Assembly (NCBI RefSeq): GCF_020536995.1
Contig: NC_068358.1
Span: forward strand, 1-64,000
From: Dreissena polymorpha
Lineage: Eukaryota > Mollusca > Bivalvia > Myida > Dreissenidae
Length of the DNA stretch: 64,000 nucleotides
Reading direction: 5' to 3'
The notes below the pieces were generated by a model, which saw nothing but the letters and a program-made list of their open reading frames with translations, searched no databases and was not told the origin of the DNA. Shown here one piece after another: positions 1-12,170 of this stretch. Made by a program: the position numbers and the translations under genes. How positions within the stretch are numbered: position 1 is the first letter of the stretch; the number at the start of each line of letters is the position of its first letter.

Positions 1-572
1 ATCTAGTTGCTTGTGTGTTGTTCATCTGTACTGATACATTGATACCAGATCTTCTTCAATTTTTATGAAGTGGATAGAACACATTTTTAACCAAAAACTG
101 TCCAAGTTAGGTAGTGTTGTAAGAAATACTCAAACTAATTCCTTATGTTCTGTAAGTTAGAACAGTCTCCAACATTCAAAACATCATATTTACTGAAAAT
201 ATCTTTTACAGATGTAGCCAGTCAAATTTTCTCTTCAGCTGAATTTTTAATTGCTGAAAACTTCATTGAATAGTTGTTGAACTGTATTAAATCAATATTA
301 AATGCTAAGATTTAAAAAATGGGATATGGTTTCCAGCAGCTGGAATGTTTTCTCAAAATCTACATCCTTGAGGTCTTACCCAGGTCCACATGGAACAAAT
401 CAGAAGTTTTATTGCATATAAATGGTGTGTAAATATAGATGCTATTGATGTATAAGAAAACTTTGGCTTGAAGCATTGATATATGTGTGTATGTACAATT
501 CTGATGTAAGCATTCTGTGTATATACTGCTATTTATTTTATAGGTTGTAAAGAATTGAGCTTAAAGTCTCTA
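1..572. other. AT-rich noncoding stretch
   Basis: No open frame, RNA gene or repeat that I can support. It could be the 3' untranslated end of a gene to the left, but nothing shows this directly. Confidence 0.4.
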
Positions 573-976
573 TAACGCTCAAAATCAACGAAAATTTCGT
601 AAAGTATTTCGTATAATATAAATAAAACCTAAACAATCAGTGTTCCTTATAGCAATAGCCAAAAGTTCTACGCTAGATGTGGTATGATTACATAGATTTT
701 TGTAGATACAAATGCTTGTTTTATTTATTTGTGGACACAATAAATTCCATGCTAATTTCCAGCGAATATATCTATTTATAGGACACACAAACACTAAAAT
801 GGTACCATGTTAAAACCATAATAAAAACGAGCATTTTGTATCCACAAACATCTTTTTTACTAGACCACATCTGGCATTGAAATTTCAGCAATTACCATAA
901 GGAACATGATTTTTAATTATTTAGCTTTATTTTTTACGAAATATTGTACGAAATTTTCGTTGATTTTGAGTAGTAA
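573..976. repeat. Foldback (long inverted repeat) MITE, copy 1
   Basis: The left end reads CTCAAAATCAACGAAAATTT and the right end is its reverse complement (AAATTTTCGTTGATTTTGAG). Complementarity continues inward: AATCAGTGTTCCTTAT near 637 faces ATAAGGAACATGATT near 899, and a CTAGATGTGGT segment faces ACCACATCTGG. No transposase frame is present, so this is a non-autonomous element. A second, diverged copy lies at 29964-30480. The 69-residue frame inside it is a by-product of the palindrome. Confidence 0.8.
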
Positions 977-1150
977 TGTTACTTTAAATATAGCTAGTAT
1001 CAAACCAAAACTCACCTAGTTTGGTCATGTAAGAGAAGAAACACCATATGAATTAAATTACTTTGCTGGCAGTTTAATTTTGCCGTTAATTTTACTGTGA
1101 AAAGAATTTATCGAAGTGAGTTATGTCAGAACATTTTATTGGACATGTGT

Positions 1151-1290
1151 ATTGTCCCCTACCGGTGACTTATGAAACTTATTGAGATTATGCACATCAT
1201 TTCATATGTTCCGATGTCAAAAATTCTGGTTGCTATGGCAACAAATATTTTTTTTTTAATCTGACATGGTGGAGTTTCACCGGTAGGAGA
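1151..1290. repeat. Short dispersed repeat with CCTACCGGT inverted ends
   Basis: CCCTACCGGTGA at the left faces TTTCACCGGTAGG at the right. Between them lies GTTGCTATGGCAACA, itself nearly palindromic. Related copies occur at 23655-23882 (opposite orientation, sharing the TTGCCATAGCAACCAGAAG segment) and at 43268-43440. No coding capacity. Confidence 0.65.
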
Positions 1291-2240
1291 CCATATTGCT
1301 TGGCAATCTCTTGTTAACATTGTGTTTATGGTTACGTTAGGAATGCGTTTTTTTTGCGATTTGCCTGAATACTAGTACTTGGTGATAATAATGTGGGTGA
1401 ATTACATCAAACTATCATTATTTTACTTGAGTTGAATTGATAACACATTATAATTATGATTGTCCAATTGCTATAATTGCACAAATAAAATGTATTATCT
1501 TTTTGTTATAACATGTTGGCATTTAGTTTATTTCATAATAACTCAATGAGTTGGCGTCTGTCCATGCATATTTAAATACAAATGTTTATTATTATATATT
1601 TTGTTAATTCTTATTAATTTAAAACATTTTTGTAAATAAGAAAATAACAAAGACAATGAAATGGTTGTTGGAAAAGTTGACAAAGCCACGTCCAAGGATA
1701 GGTGTGGGTGTACATAGTATACTTTAGTATGAAAACTTTGTATATAGAAATTAAGCTTGTTTTAATTGTTTGATTTGAGCTGCATCATGGTCAACATGGG
1801 TCATAGTCTCATGTGCATCCAGCGTTGCTCCAGACCAACCTGAGCATCTGCACAGTTTTGCATGACCTGGCTCATTTCATTATTTTCAGAATGCTTCAAC
1901 ACTGTTACTTGAATAAAATATAAAAACATTGGATGCATTTTTTTTTTTAATAATGTAAATTGAACGCTCAAATATAACACTTAAGTGTAATGTATTGTAC
2001 GAGATCCATTCTGTTATTCATTCAGTCGAGTTGAGACCCAAACTTTTAACATTTTTTTAACTTGTGATAAAAAGCTTTCTTTTCTACACTGTGAACTTAA
2101 ATAATTAATGTTTAATGGGTGGTTATTCACAAATTTGCCTTACTTAATAAACTTGTATTGAGTGTCAAAATCGAAACTAAGGAATATCTTTTTTGTCAAT
2201 AACCACTGAAATGCTACAACATTTTACATGGCACTTTGGT
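1291..2240. other. Noncoding stretch
   Basis: AT-rich with no supported gene. The part around 1770-1880 has a more GC-rich texture typical of a dispersed repeat, but no second copy is present in the window. Confidence 0.4.
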
Positions 2241-2244
2241 ACTT

Positions 2245-2850
2245 GCTGGTTTGGCTAGAGATGCGTTCATTATGCAGGATATATGCACAACAAGTACCCC
2301 CCCCCCCCTCCCACCCGATCAGCTGAAACACACAATTTATCTTTCCACATAGGCCCTTTCGCCCTGACCTTAATTGCAGCCAAAAACCCGTAGTGGTTGC
2401 TGAGGGGAGGGGAAGGTGTGAGTCGCTGTTTGGCCGCAGATTCGTTCATAATGCAGCGCATATGCACACCAATTACCCCCCTCCACCCACCCCCAATAAT
2501 CTCGGGCAACCAGCAAGCTCCTTGACTTATTTTTCTACCCAAGTCATGTACCCTAAACTGTATGGGCGCATACAACTCAGGCCCATATCGTGGGTGGTGG
2601 ATGAGTTCATTTGGATGGGGGGGGGATACTTGCAAGTTGGGCAACAGATGCATTCTTTATGCAGCGCATATGAACAGGTTTTCCCCCCAGGCAAGCTTAG
2701 CCACTCAGCAATCAATGGGCCTGATATTTCCCACGTATGCCCTATGTACTTTGACCTTAATGGGAGCCAAAACTCATGTCCATATCTTGCGTAGTAGCTC
2801 ATTTCACGTGGTATACGCTGAATGGGCCAAAGATGCAGTTACTTTTTGCT
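2245..2850. repeat. Degenerate direct repeat, about three units of 180-205 bp
   Basis: A block reading TATGCAGCGCATATG followed by a C-tract recurs at about 2270, 2450 and 2658. Each recurrence is followed by related text: CCGACCTTAAT-like 'gaccttaa..g.agccaaaac' blocks near 2370 and 2755, and GGCCCATATCGTGGG/CATATCTTGCG blocks. The overlapping short frames on both strands (up to 133 residues) follow from the repeat and are not convincing genes. Confidence 0.6.
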
Positions 2851-2859
2851 AGCCCGGGG

Positions 2860-5780
2860 ATAATATAGTCTTATAATAACCCCAAGATTATCAGTTTATA
2901 CTTTCCTAGATTGATGGTTCGAGTGGAGTAGTGAATGATGATCGTCGGGAAGTTACAAAGTTGTACTTGTGTATTTCCAATTTGTGTTTGGTATTCACCA
3001 GAAATGTTAAGCAATATTATACGATAATGAGCATGTTATTCGATGTATTGTCCTTCATATAAAACGCACAGAAAAAACAGGTGGACATACTACATGTTTG
3101 CAACGTGAAACGAATTTCCGCGCCTGAGCAAAGCATAGTGAAATACAGTTCTCATTTATATTGCACAAACATTTATCAAATCATGTTAGAATCGGAACAA
3201 TTTTCCTATCAACCCTTTTTATCGGTAAAAGAACGTCACTTTGTCGTTCTGATGCGTTTCTTTTGAACATGTTGGCCTAACAAGATCGTGGCCCTTATTC
3301 CTACGTATTGGAAATCCAAGTTTATTGATCAATACAATTGTTTATTGATAAATTGCTTTTTATAACATTATTAAATCTTTGAGTCTGTACGCATAGTTTT
3401 GGTATTTAAAAGCCAAAAGCAAAGTCGGCGCCAGCCGAATCTGGTGCAAGACTTGGCGGTGTGAAAATTGTTTACTCACTGTCAGTCAAGATTGCATCTA
3501 AAGAAAATAAACAATATATTCAACATCACAAAAACATAAACCGCATAGACAGTACTTGTTGTTGTTGTACACAATGGCGCACAGAAAGTCCGTTGACAGA
3601 TGACAAATGAGTAAGGACTTGCCCTCAGGTTGCACAGCACTGTGTGATGTAACCGCTCTTGCCATCAATACGGGATTTATGTTGCGGTCATCCATCAAGC
3701 TGTCTCCGAGTGCATAAATTAGTAAACAAAATACGACAGTATTGCCTCAGATATGAATTGTTTTTCCATAAAACCGTGCGACGAAACAATTGTTTGCCAA
3801 ATGGAGTCTGATAATAGGTCGTAAAATTATGCGTCAAATTTTGAGGGTGAATATATTAACAGTGGACCTTTTTACGCTATAGTTAATTTCTTCATTAACC
3901 GAAGATGTCGAAAGATAAAGTCTAGACTTTGGTCAAGTGATATTTTGCAAAGATTACCGTTTTATTGCAAACAAACAAATTAACAATACATTTCGCCTCG
4001 CGTTTTTTTCATTTAAATTAACATCATTTTGTTATAAAAAAAACGAAATCGTGCTTAAAAATGATTTGATGATATTGTTAAGTCTCGAGTATTAATTTTT
4101 AGACAGAAATACTTTAATGCGTCAATTTAAATACATTCATGTGCAATTCGAATAGCAAAAAACAGACATTCAAATTCAAGAAAAACAAGGACTGAAATTG
4201 TTTTAAGAACGATATACAGAAATGCTATTTAATTTCTTGTTGTTTGTTTGAATATCTGAACGAAGAACTTTTTATGAGCCAAACTTTATGACTGCGTGTT
4301 TAAAGTTGTTACATTTATTTTGCTCAATTTATTTAGCGTACATGCTTACATACACCAACACGTGGGAGCAAATAATATGGACATGTTAAACCTGTGCAAA
4401 CACTTGATTTCCGTTAATGATAATTGTGTAAATTAATTACCTTTTTTCCTTATGTTACATTTGTATAGGTCGCCAATATTACCCTGGAACTGAACTTTAC
4501 AAATGAATGCATTTAGGAACCTTTAAGATAAATAAATAAATAATACCTCACACACTTTACTCTTTTAGTCTGATTAAACTCGTGTAAACGAGCACGAACA
4601 AAGCCGAATGCAAACATGCGTGTAATTTATGCTCATGTAGTACATGAGGGTCAGGTCAGCGGTGTCAAGGTAGATATGATATACAGAATAAACAAGCTGA
4701 CCAACAAAGTGACTAAGTTACACTCGGCCTAATGGGCTTACCTATTACAATAACAAAGTTTGGTAGAATAATAAAGGCATATTTTACATGTTTGACAGTG
4801 TTGAAAAACAATATAATTAGTGCAGTAGAAAGTCAAATCGTGTTTCTTACAGAGTTTACAAAGTCTGTTCATTTATGGCTTTATGGTTCACCCATGTATC
4901 TCACGGTTTCAATACGGACTGGTAAAATCACAGTTTGTTCTTGATTGTGAACTTAAATGTTTTGTACTTTCTTAATTAAGGCATTTTTTTTCAAAGTCCG
5001 ACTTCCATAACAGTTCGCTCTAGTTACATAATTGGTTATTTGCACAGATTCCCTGGTTATTCCTGTTCGTAAGTCAGTCCGATAAGAGGCATTATACTTT
5101 TAATTTCGTTACTGCTTTCGTTCACCATGGCAGATACATAATCTATTTCGAACGCCGCAGCATATACGGTATAAAGATTGTCTTAATGGAATATATACCA
5201 TGTATTAACTTAAAATTTACAAGGCGTTATTATGGCTCGAATAAGCTGTAAAAAGACCAGATTATCATTGACGCAATTCACTATCAAGTTGCATGTACTT
5301 TCAAATATACTAGAACCTGTAATGTAATATTCAACTGCAATTATATTATTTATCAACGACTCGTATTAATGTCATGCCTTAGAGTGTAACTAGTGGTTCA
5401 CTTTTTCAATTCGAAATTCAAACTCGGATTGTTGCAACATTGCGCTTTTTTGCTTGTATCGTGCACTCGCAAAAACTCAACATTTAAACGACGACCTCAA
5501 GAAAAAAAAACTTAACCGGACGATGCCATACAACCCTAACGAAAACGTGAATATTGAATCGCGTTATAAATGTTTTGAGTTATTGCTGTGGCGCATGATG
5601 CGATTTATTATACACTTGTTTTCGTATGCATCGCTAGTTTGAACGTGAGTTATGAACAGACCTCCATGTGAAATGTTTTATTGAGATGGTGGTTATAGTA
5701 TTAGTAGTAATAAGTCATAGTTTTAGAATAAAGAATAATGTGTTTGGCAAGGTTATTTTTCCTTAAATCATAAATCATCC
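2860..5780. other. Noncoding stretch
   Basis: AT-rich sequence with only short chance frames. I see no splice-site-bounded coding segment, RNA gene or clear repeat. Confidence 0.45.
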
Positions 5781-5784
5781 TTTT

Positions 5785-7076
5785 CATCACAACTTCACCA
5801 CACGACAACTATTATTAACGGCAACAACAAGGTCATCATAAAAGTGTTCTAATCATCAGCTGAAGCAACAAAAGATCATCATATACAGTGTTCTAATTAT
5901 CATCAGCTGGGGCAACAACTGTGTCCAACAACTTATATCCTCATCATGAGCAGCTGGAGCAACAACAATGTCCGTATCATCATTCATCAGCTGGAACAAC
6001 AAGATCATCCTATACAGTGTTCTTATCATCATCAGCTGGAGCAACAACATTGTCATCATCATCAGCAGCGGCTGAAGCAACAACAGTGTCATTATTATCA
6101 TCAGCTTGAGCAACAACAAGATCATCATACACAGTGTCCTCATCATCATCAGCTGGAGCAACAACAACAGGATCATCATATACCGTGTTCCCCTCCTCAC
6201 CGGCTGGAGCAACATCAAGATAATCATATACAGCGTCCTCATCAACATCAGCTGGAGCAACAACAAGATAATCATATACAGCGTCCTCATCATCATCAGC
6301 TGGAGCAACATCAAGATAATCATATACCGTGTCCTCCTCCTCACCGGCTGGAGTAACAACAAGATAATCATATACAGCGTCCTCATCATCATCAGCTGGA
6401 GCAACAACAAGATAATCATATACAGCGTCCTCATCATCATCAGCTGCAGCAACAACAAGATCATCATATACAGTATCCTCATCATCATCAGCTGGAGCAA
6501 CAACAAGATCTTCATATACAGTGTCCTCATCATCATCATCAGCTGGGCAACAACAAGATCTTCATATACAGTATCCTCATCATCATCAGCTGGAGCAACA
6601 ACAAGATCTTCATATACAGTGTCCTTATCATAACAACTTCACCATACGACATCTATTATTAACGGCAAAAACAAGATAATCCTATAAGTGTTCTCATCAT
6701 CAGCTGAAGAAACAAAAAGTTCATCATAAACTGTGTTCTAATCATTATTAGCTGGAGCAACAACAGTGTCCTTATCATCATCAGCTGAAACAAAATCAAG
6801 GTCATCATATACAGTGTCCTCATCATTATCAGCTGCAGCATCAACAAGACCATCATATACAGCGTCCTCATGATCACCAATTGGAGCAACAACAAGATAA
6901 TCATATACAGCGTCCTTATTATCATCAGCTAGAGCAACAAAAAGATCATCATATACAGCGTCCGTATTATCATCGGCTGGAACAACAACAAGATCACCAT
7001 ATACCGTGTCCTCCTTATCATCAGCTGGAACAACAACATTGTCCTCCTCACCATCAGCTGGAGCAAAAACAGACAC
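5785..7076. repeat. 48-bp minisatellite (16-codon unit), about 24 units
   Basis: The unit is roughly CATCATCATCAGCTGGAGCA plus 28 bases ending in a CAGCGTCCT-like block. It is 48 bp long, so every frame stays open for long distances on both strands. The array is itself duplicated: the lead-in AACTTCACCA-CACGACAACT followed by TATTATTAACGGCA occurs at about 5790 and again, slightly changed, at about 6640. On the minus strand the commonest unit reads as an acidic 16-residue repeat, ADDDEDAVYDYLVVAP. The frame shifts between sub-blocks, so no single frame crosses the array. It is most likely a minisatellite, though it could be a relic of a repeat-rich exon. Confidence 0.85.
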
Positions 7077-7189
7077 TTTCTTACCAGTGGTCTTTCTATA
7101 AATTATACTCGCAAGTGTCTCGTGAGTTTGTCATAAGACGAAATTTTCTTCAAAATAAATAAATAATTTACTTTTAATTTGCAATTTGT

Positions 7190-7560
7190 TTTACAGTTGT
7201 TGCGTTTACAGTCCGCACACGCTGATCAGAGACAATACTTCCCGGCTTAAATGGATTTTCGCTAAGAAGAGACTTAATATAAACTATTAGATGGCAGCGG
7301 AACATTTAAGTCGTGATATTTTAATCAATATAAACTAATAATTGAAAAAAAATACGGTATTTAACAACTTTTCTTTTCTTCGTCGTCGTGGTTGACAGTC
7401 CCTTTAAGAGTACCCGGGGTACATTTAAGTAGTAACCGAGCCGACAATGACCAATCGAGCGAAAGTTTCGGCCCTGATAAGCCTGTGTGTACTAATCTGG
7501 GGCGACATTTTACGCTCAGGCATTAAGCCCGTTTTTCCGAAGCGTCGCTTATGTTGTTGT
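7190..7560. repeat. Diverged copy of the GTCGTCCCAGATTAGCCTGT inverted-repeat MITE
   Basis: The left part (7205-7290) matches the inner arm of the family (CAGTCCGCACACGCTGATCA, TTTTCGCTAAGAAGAGACTT). The right part (7478-7545) matches the outer arm (AAGCCTGTGTGTACTAATCT, GACATTTTACGC). The copy is old, and better copies are at 16243-16475 and 22425-22665. The 73-residue frame over its right part is not a gene. Confidence 0.5.
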
Positions 7561-10200
7561 ACGAAACTTCGCGAGATTGTCGCTTGTTCAAGCACGTTGT
7601 ATTGCTGTCTACGACCAGTCGATGCAGCCTATTTCAATGAAATTTATTATAAATCAATAGTTACTTAAGGCGAAAAGTGCCGTCCGGCCGTCGCACATCT
7701 AGATTGGCCTTGTACGGCACAAAACTCACGGGCATGCAAGTCGCGTATCTCACGACACAACTGAAATAAATGTGTATCCATGTTAATATGAAGGTTGTAT
7801 ATGCAAATGCATGTTTATTTACAATTGAATATTACATTTTTTTGGAAAACAGGAACACGCAACAAATAGTATGTGTTCACTGTGCAGTCTCGATTATGAA
7901 AACAACATCACGAACTTCTGAATCATGCGAATGTTTCGAGGATAACACAATAACCATATGCGTATACCATGAAATAAAACCCTGCAATAAATCCACATAC
8001 CGAACAAAAGTTGACAAAGGTGGTTACAAAACGCACTTCGATGTTTGTTAATAAGCATACGACTACTGTTGCGGTTATTAAGCTAGTAATGTATCGTCAC
8101 TAAATGCAACTTTAATGTGGGTTATTACTTTCTTCTTGTGCGTTTACAAGACCGTTTATATCAATGTGTACAGTTTTGCTTGAAATGTATGCAGGTGCTT
8201 CAAAAGTCGTTTTCGATTAATCATATAGGCACTATATGGTCGTATTTTAATTCATAAAAACTGCTAATTGCACACAAAACACAAAGTTGTTAAAATAACT
8301 CATAGCTCATAGAACAATGCACGATTCTCATGCAAACATTATGTATTCAGAGAATAACCGCGTAAGTATACGAAGAGTTATGAAAGTGTTTTATTAAAAC
8401 GTTGTTTATGATTTATTACATACGCGCTCACGTTGGTTGGTCGAAATTAATTAATACCGGAAAAGAAAATGTGTTCAACTGAAATATTTCAAGACATTTT
8501 TATATCTCATATCATTCCCTTGTATAACGAGAAACATATTTAATTCTTTATTTTTTAATATTGTGGTTTCAAAACTTTTACATCTGTGATTATAAACAGA
8601 TTGATACTTTTTTTTTTTTTTTTAAAGAAATATCCATTTATATACCTAAATAATGGAAAATGCAATCAAATAAATGTTTTGACAAAACTGCCGAAGGGCG
8701 AGTGTTTACGCAGAGTGGAATATAGTAAAACATTCACACGGACATAAATCATACCGAACGTTTGCGTTGTTTTTTGCATGTGTGGGTTAGTTTCTGTGTG
8801 TTGGTACTTTCTGTCTGGGTTTTAGTTGCATATCTTAGCGTATTTTTGTAAACAAAGAAATAATACTAATTTAAAAGAAATTAACCCTACTTACTTAACC
8901 GGTCATTAATATATTTTAATGATAAGCCTATGTCGAAAATCGATTTATACAGTTAGACATTTAGCAGTTCTCGCGCAAACTGACAAGATGCGATGTACTG
9001 ATCTTTTTCACATGACGTTTGGACAACTCCTACACGAGTTTCTGACACTGGCAACACATTTATATGTTGCTTAAGACACAATTCGAGCCATTAGCTATCA
9101 TAATTGAATAAGAAATCCGATTAAGATTCCCATATCACTGTAATATGCTTCCCGTCGAGTAATGGTACAAAACGCTGCATGCTTTTGTTTCAATACGACC
9201 ATGTATTAAGTAAATTATTACTCCATATACTCATATACAATTAGCTGTATTCAACAGTTCAACAGGCATATTGCTTTTATATTGAAATATAGCATTCAAG
9301 ACAAACAGTATGCAACTAAAAATGAATATTTAATATAAAAAATAATTATTATGCTTGAAATTAATGACAAATATTTTATTTGCACGGTGCAGCCATTATA
9401 CATTTCTTAATGAACCTGACACAAATACATTGAATAAGCAGTGTATGTGTATAGTATATTTCTTATTTTAAAGAATGATTTGTGTAAGTACTAGGCAATT
9501 TGAAAAGAAAATTGACGTGACATTCAATTGTAAAATACAAGCAGTTACACAATTAGTATTGCATTTTCTAATTCACGTTTTAAACATAAAAGAACAACTT
9601 CTCATTTCTTTGTGAACGTAGCTTAAATTGTTTCAATTACACAGTCAATATTGTGAAATTCTGAGCAGGCAATTGTAATTTGACAACACTATAATTTAAA
9701 GCCAATAATCGAATTTAATAATATAGTATTGCAATTGAGGCACCTCTACACACTTAGTTTAAATTGTCGCAAAAATAGGAAGAGCGCGCAAGATGCTTAT
9801 CAAGATATTACATTTTATGAGATAAGTTAAAGCTTGGCAAAACCCCTTCGGGACAATCATTTATAAATGTCATCGTCATTTCGGGCCCCTTAACGATGTC
9901 AGCTCTCAATGTCCCTGTAATAAATTTGAGGAAAAAGGGCCGGAAGGGGTTTCTGACCTAACGGCTGGTGATTACACACAATATATGGCCAGTTATAAGA
10001 TTTCGCACAGATACTCATCAATATTAACTGATTTGGGTCCGTATCTGATCGAAGGTTTTAGTTTTAGTCGCAAGTCAATATAATTAATAATTATAATGAT
10101 ACTTGGTTATCGAAGTTGAATCTTCCCCGGCCAATCGTCGCAATCCTAAAAATAAAGGTATTTTTTGCGATAAGAGACGAGCGATTCTGGTGATTATTGC
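7561..10200. other. Noncoding region upstream of the MEIS gene
   Basis: No supported gene. It includes a T16 run near 8608. The last 400 bases (about 9820-10200) are less AT-rich than the surroundings (GACAATCATTTATAAATG, TTTCGGGCCCCTTAACG, GGGCCGGAAGGGG) and sit just before the TATA box, so they are the natural place for proximal control elements. I cannot assign individual sites. Confidence 0.4.
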
Positions 10201-10215
10201 AGAACGTCGGGTACA

Positions 10216-10223
10216 TATATAAG
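10216..10223 (+). promoter_or_regulatory. TATA box of the MEIS gene
   Basis: TATATAAG, followed 25 bases later by an initiator-like TCAATAC (10241-10247). A noncoding exon then ends in a strong donor. The spacing fits a focused RNA polymerase II promoter starting near 10243. The assignment is inferred from sequence; no transcript is available here. Confidence 0.65.
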
Positions 10224-10242
10224 CTGAGGTGTTCAAGACGTC

Positions 10243-10306
10243 AATACATTGTCAAACTTTGACTCAAGCTGACAGGATTTTAAGGAGTAATACACCTACA
10301 CAACTG
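10243..10306 (+). other. Noncoding first exon (5' UTR) of the MEIS gene
   Basis: About 64 bases from the predicted start to the donor CTG|GTAAGT at 10307. It contains no ATG. The matching acceptor, TTCTTCTGTTTCAG, lies at 12143-12156, 14 bases before the start codon. Confidence 0.6.
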
Positions 10307-12156
10307 GTAAGTACGCATTGAGTAGGATATTTAATATGCTGATGTTCACAGAAATTTTACTTTCCTTATTTTTCACCGATAATATACGAAGTCATATTTG
10401 CAAAGTCGGCAATATTATACTTATTTGTTTATGTTATGTACTGCACAAAGAAATATCTTATTTTTAAAACGTTCGAAACAATTTGACGATAGCGTAACAT
10501 TAAAGAATAACATTTAAAAGTAAAACATGATAAACAACATTTTAAAGTTAAAATTTCCAGTTAAAGGTACTGATAAATAATGAAAGTTTCTGAGCTCATC
10601 GAACTATTTTTTAATATTATGCTGGTTTGAAACAATGGATATGTTAGCTATAAATTAATTAAAATACGTGGTTAAATACTAATAATAGCATTCAACCTCA
10701 GATAACATTTTAATTAATTAATGGCTAAATTTAGTCTAAGGCGTGGTTTGCGTACGTTTTGAAAGGAAGAAGTTGTGTGTTAAATTTGCATTAATTTAGT
10801 AACAAGAACAAGACTAAAGCGAGTGTCTGATTTAATTAAGACAATGCCCCGTTATATTCATGGCTATGAAACTCGCATATTAAATGACCGCTTTTTATCA
10901 GTTTATAGCTCCATGAATTCTCATACGCTTTTTCACGGTCGAATGCACATTCCAGAGATGTCTACCGTAGTTGACTATTTAAGTTTCCAGAGTAGTTATC
11001 ACAATTATATTGAAAACAGATATACCGTTTGTAATGTTTGACTTCGATACTATGATTGAACGAAATACATTTTTAGTGGAATTCAGTTGATGCTCATGCC
11101 CAAAGCTACTTAACTGATACATTAACGTGGCAATACAGTAGGTTTTGGAGACTTTTTCAAAATAAAATAGGTGCGCACCGCTAATTCTTACAATTTCTTA
11201 ATTAACTCGACGCGAAAACAATAACACTTATTTATAACTGTATATGAAAACAAAAGTATAACCGGACAAACAGGATATTCAGTTATATTTTAACAGTACA
11301 TCTTGCAAAGTTTTAGAAATTTCAACCATATGATATTGTACTCTCAGTTTCATTGTAAAATACATTTTCAATAAAAAAAATTGGACATCATACTATTCGA
11401 TATACATAGATCACGTCAAATGTATATACGTTTCAAGGCTAACTGACCGAACTAACAAAGCAAACGTGGGTCTTATTATACCAGCTGTGGTAACGCGTTA
11501 CAAAAGTTATGCGTTCTTTTACTACTACTCATACTCATACGTAGTCGGTATTTCGAACGTTCGCAAAGGTTCGGTCAAAACCGCCCTCTGGACACATTTA
11601 GTAATGACCACAGAATAATTAACGCGATGTGCACGCAAATTAACTGACCACTTGTGTTTATGGACGAGGAAGCAATTAAACGAGCATCTACAATTTTGAA
11701 TTGTCGCGAGAGGGGGAAATGTGAAAACGTTCAGCAGATTATATTTAATATATCGATGATCATCAACCAATGACTCTAAAAGGTCGGTTTTATCGCAATA
11801 AGCGCTTAAATCAGGTGCTAAAATGGATAAAAATCTAAATTGAAATCTAATTAATTGCAACGATAAAAGCAAATGTGTGGATTTATGAAAGCGTGAATTG
11901 TTGCCGGTGTTTATCTGATAAAGATTCCAGTGTTATATATCTATATAAAGTGTGTGTTTTTTTCTGGGCATTTGATACATATTTCTTTGGTGAAACACAA
12001 TTGTGCGTCCTTAAAGCTAAGCTTTTGATGTATATTTCTTAGGTAAAACTTAATTGTGTTTCTATAAAGTTATAATGAATTCTAAACAATTTACAGGACA
12101 AAACATTTAGTCGTAAATGAATTGCATAACTATTACACGTTTTTCTTCTGTTTCAG
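10307..12156 (+). other. Intron in the 5' UTR of the MEIS gene
   Basis: About 1.85 kb, beginning GTAAGT and ending in a good pyrimidine tract plus CAG. Short frames inside (10823-11041 on +, 11525-11872 on -) have no recognisable product. I see no repeat copy in it. Confidence 0.6.
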
Positions 12157-12170
12157 ACACAAAAACAAAA

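Noticed and set aside
2270-2852. Overlapping frames of up to 133 codons on both strands
   Set aside because: They follow from a GC-rich degenerate direct repeat with C-tracts; no recognisable protein and no splice signals.
5856-6539. A 227-codon minus-strand frame rich in Met, Leu and Ile
   Set aside because: It is a frame of the 48-bp minisatellite; unit length divisible by three keeps all frames open. No start, splice or domain support.
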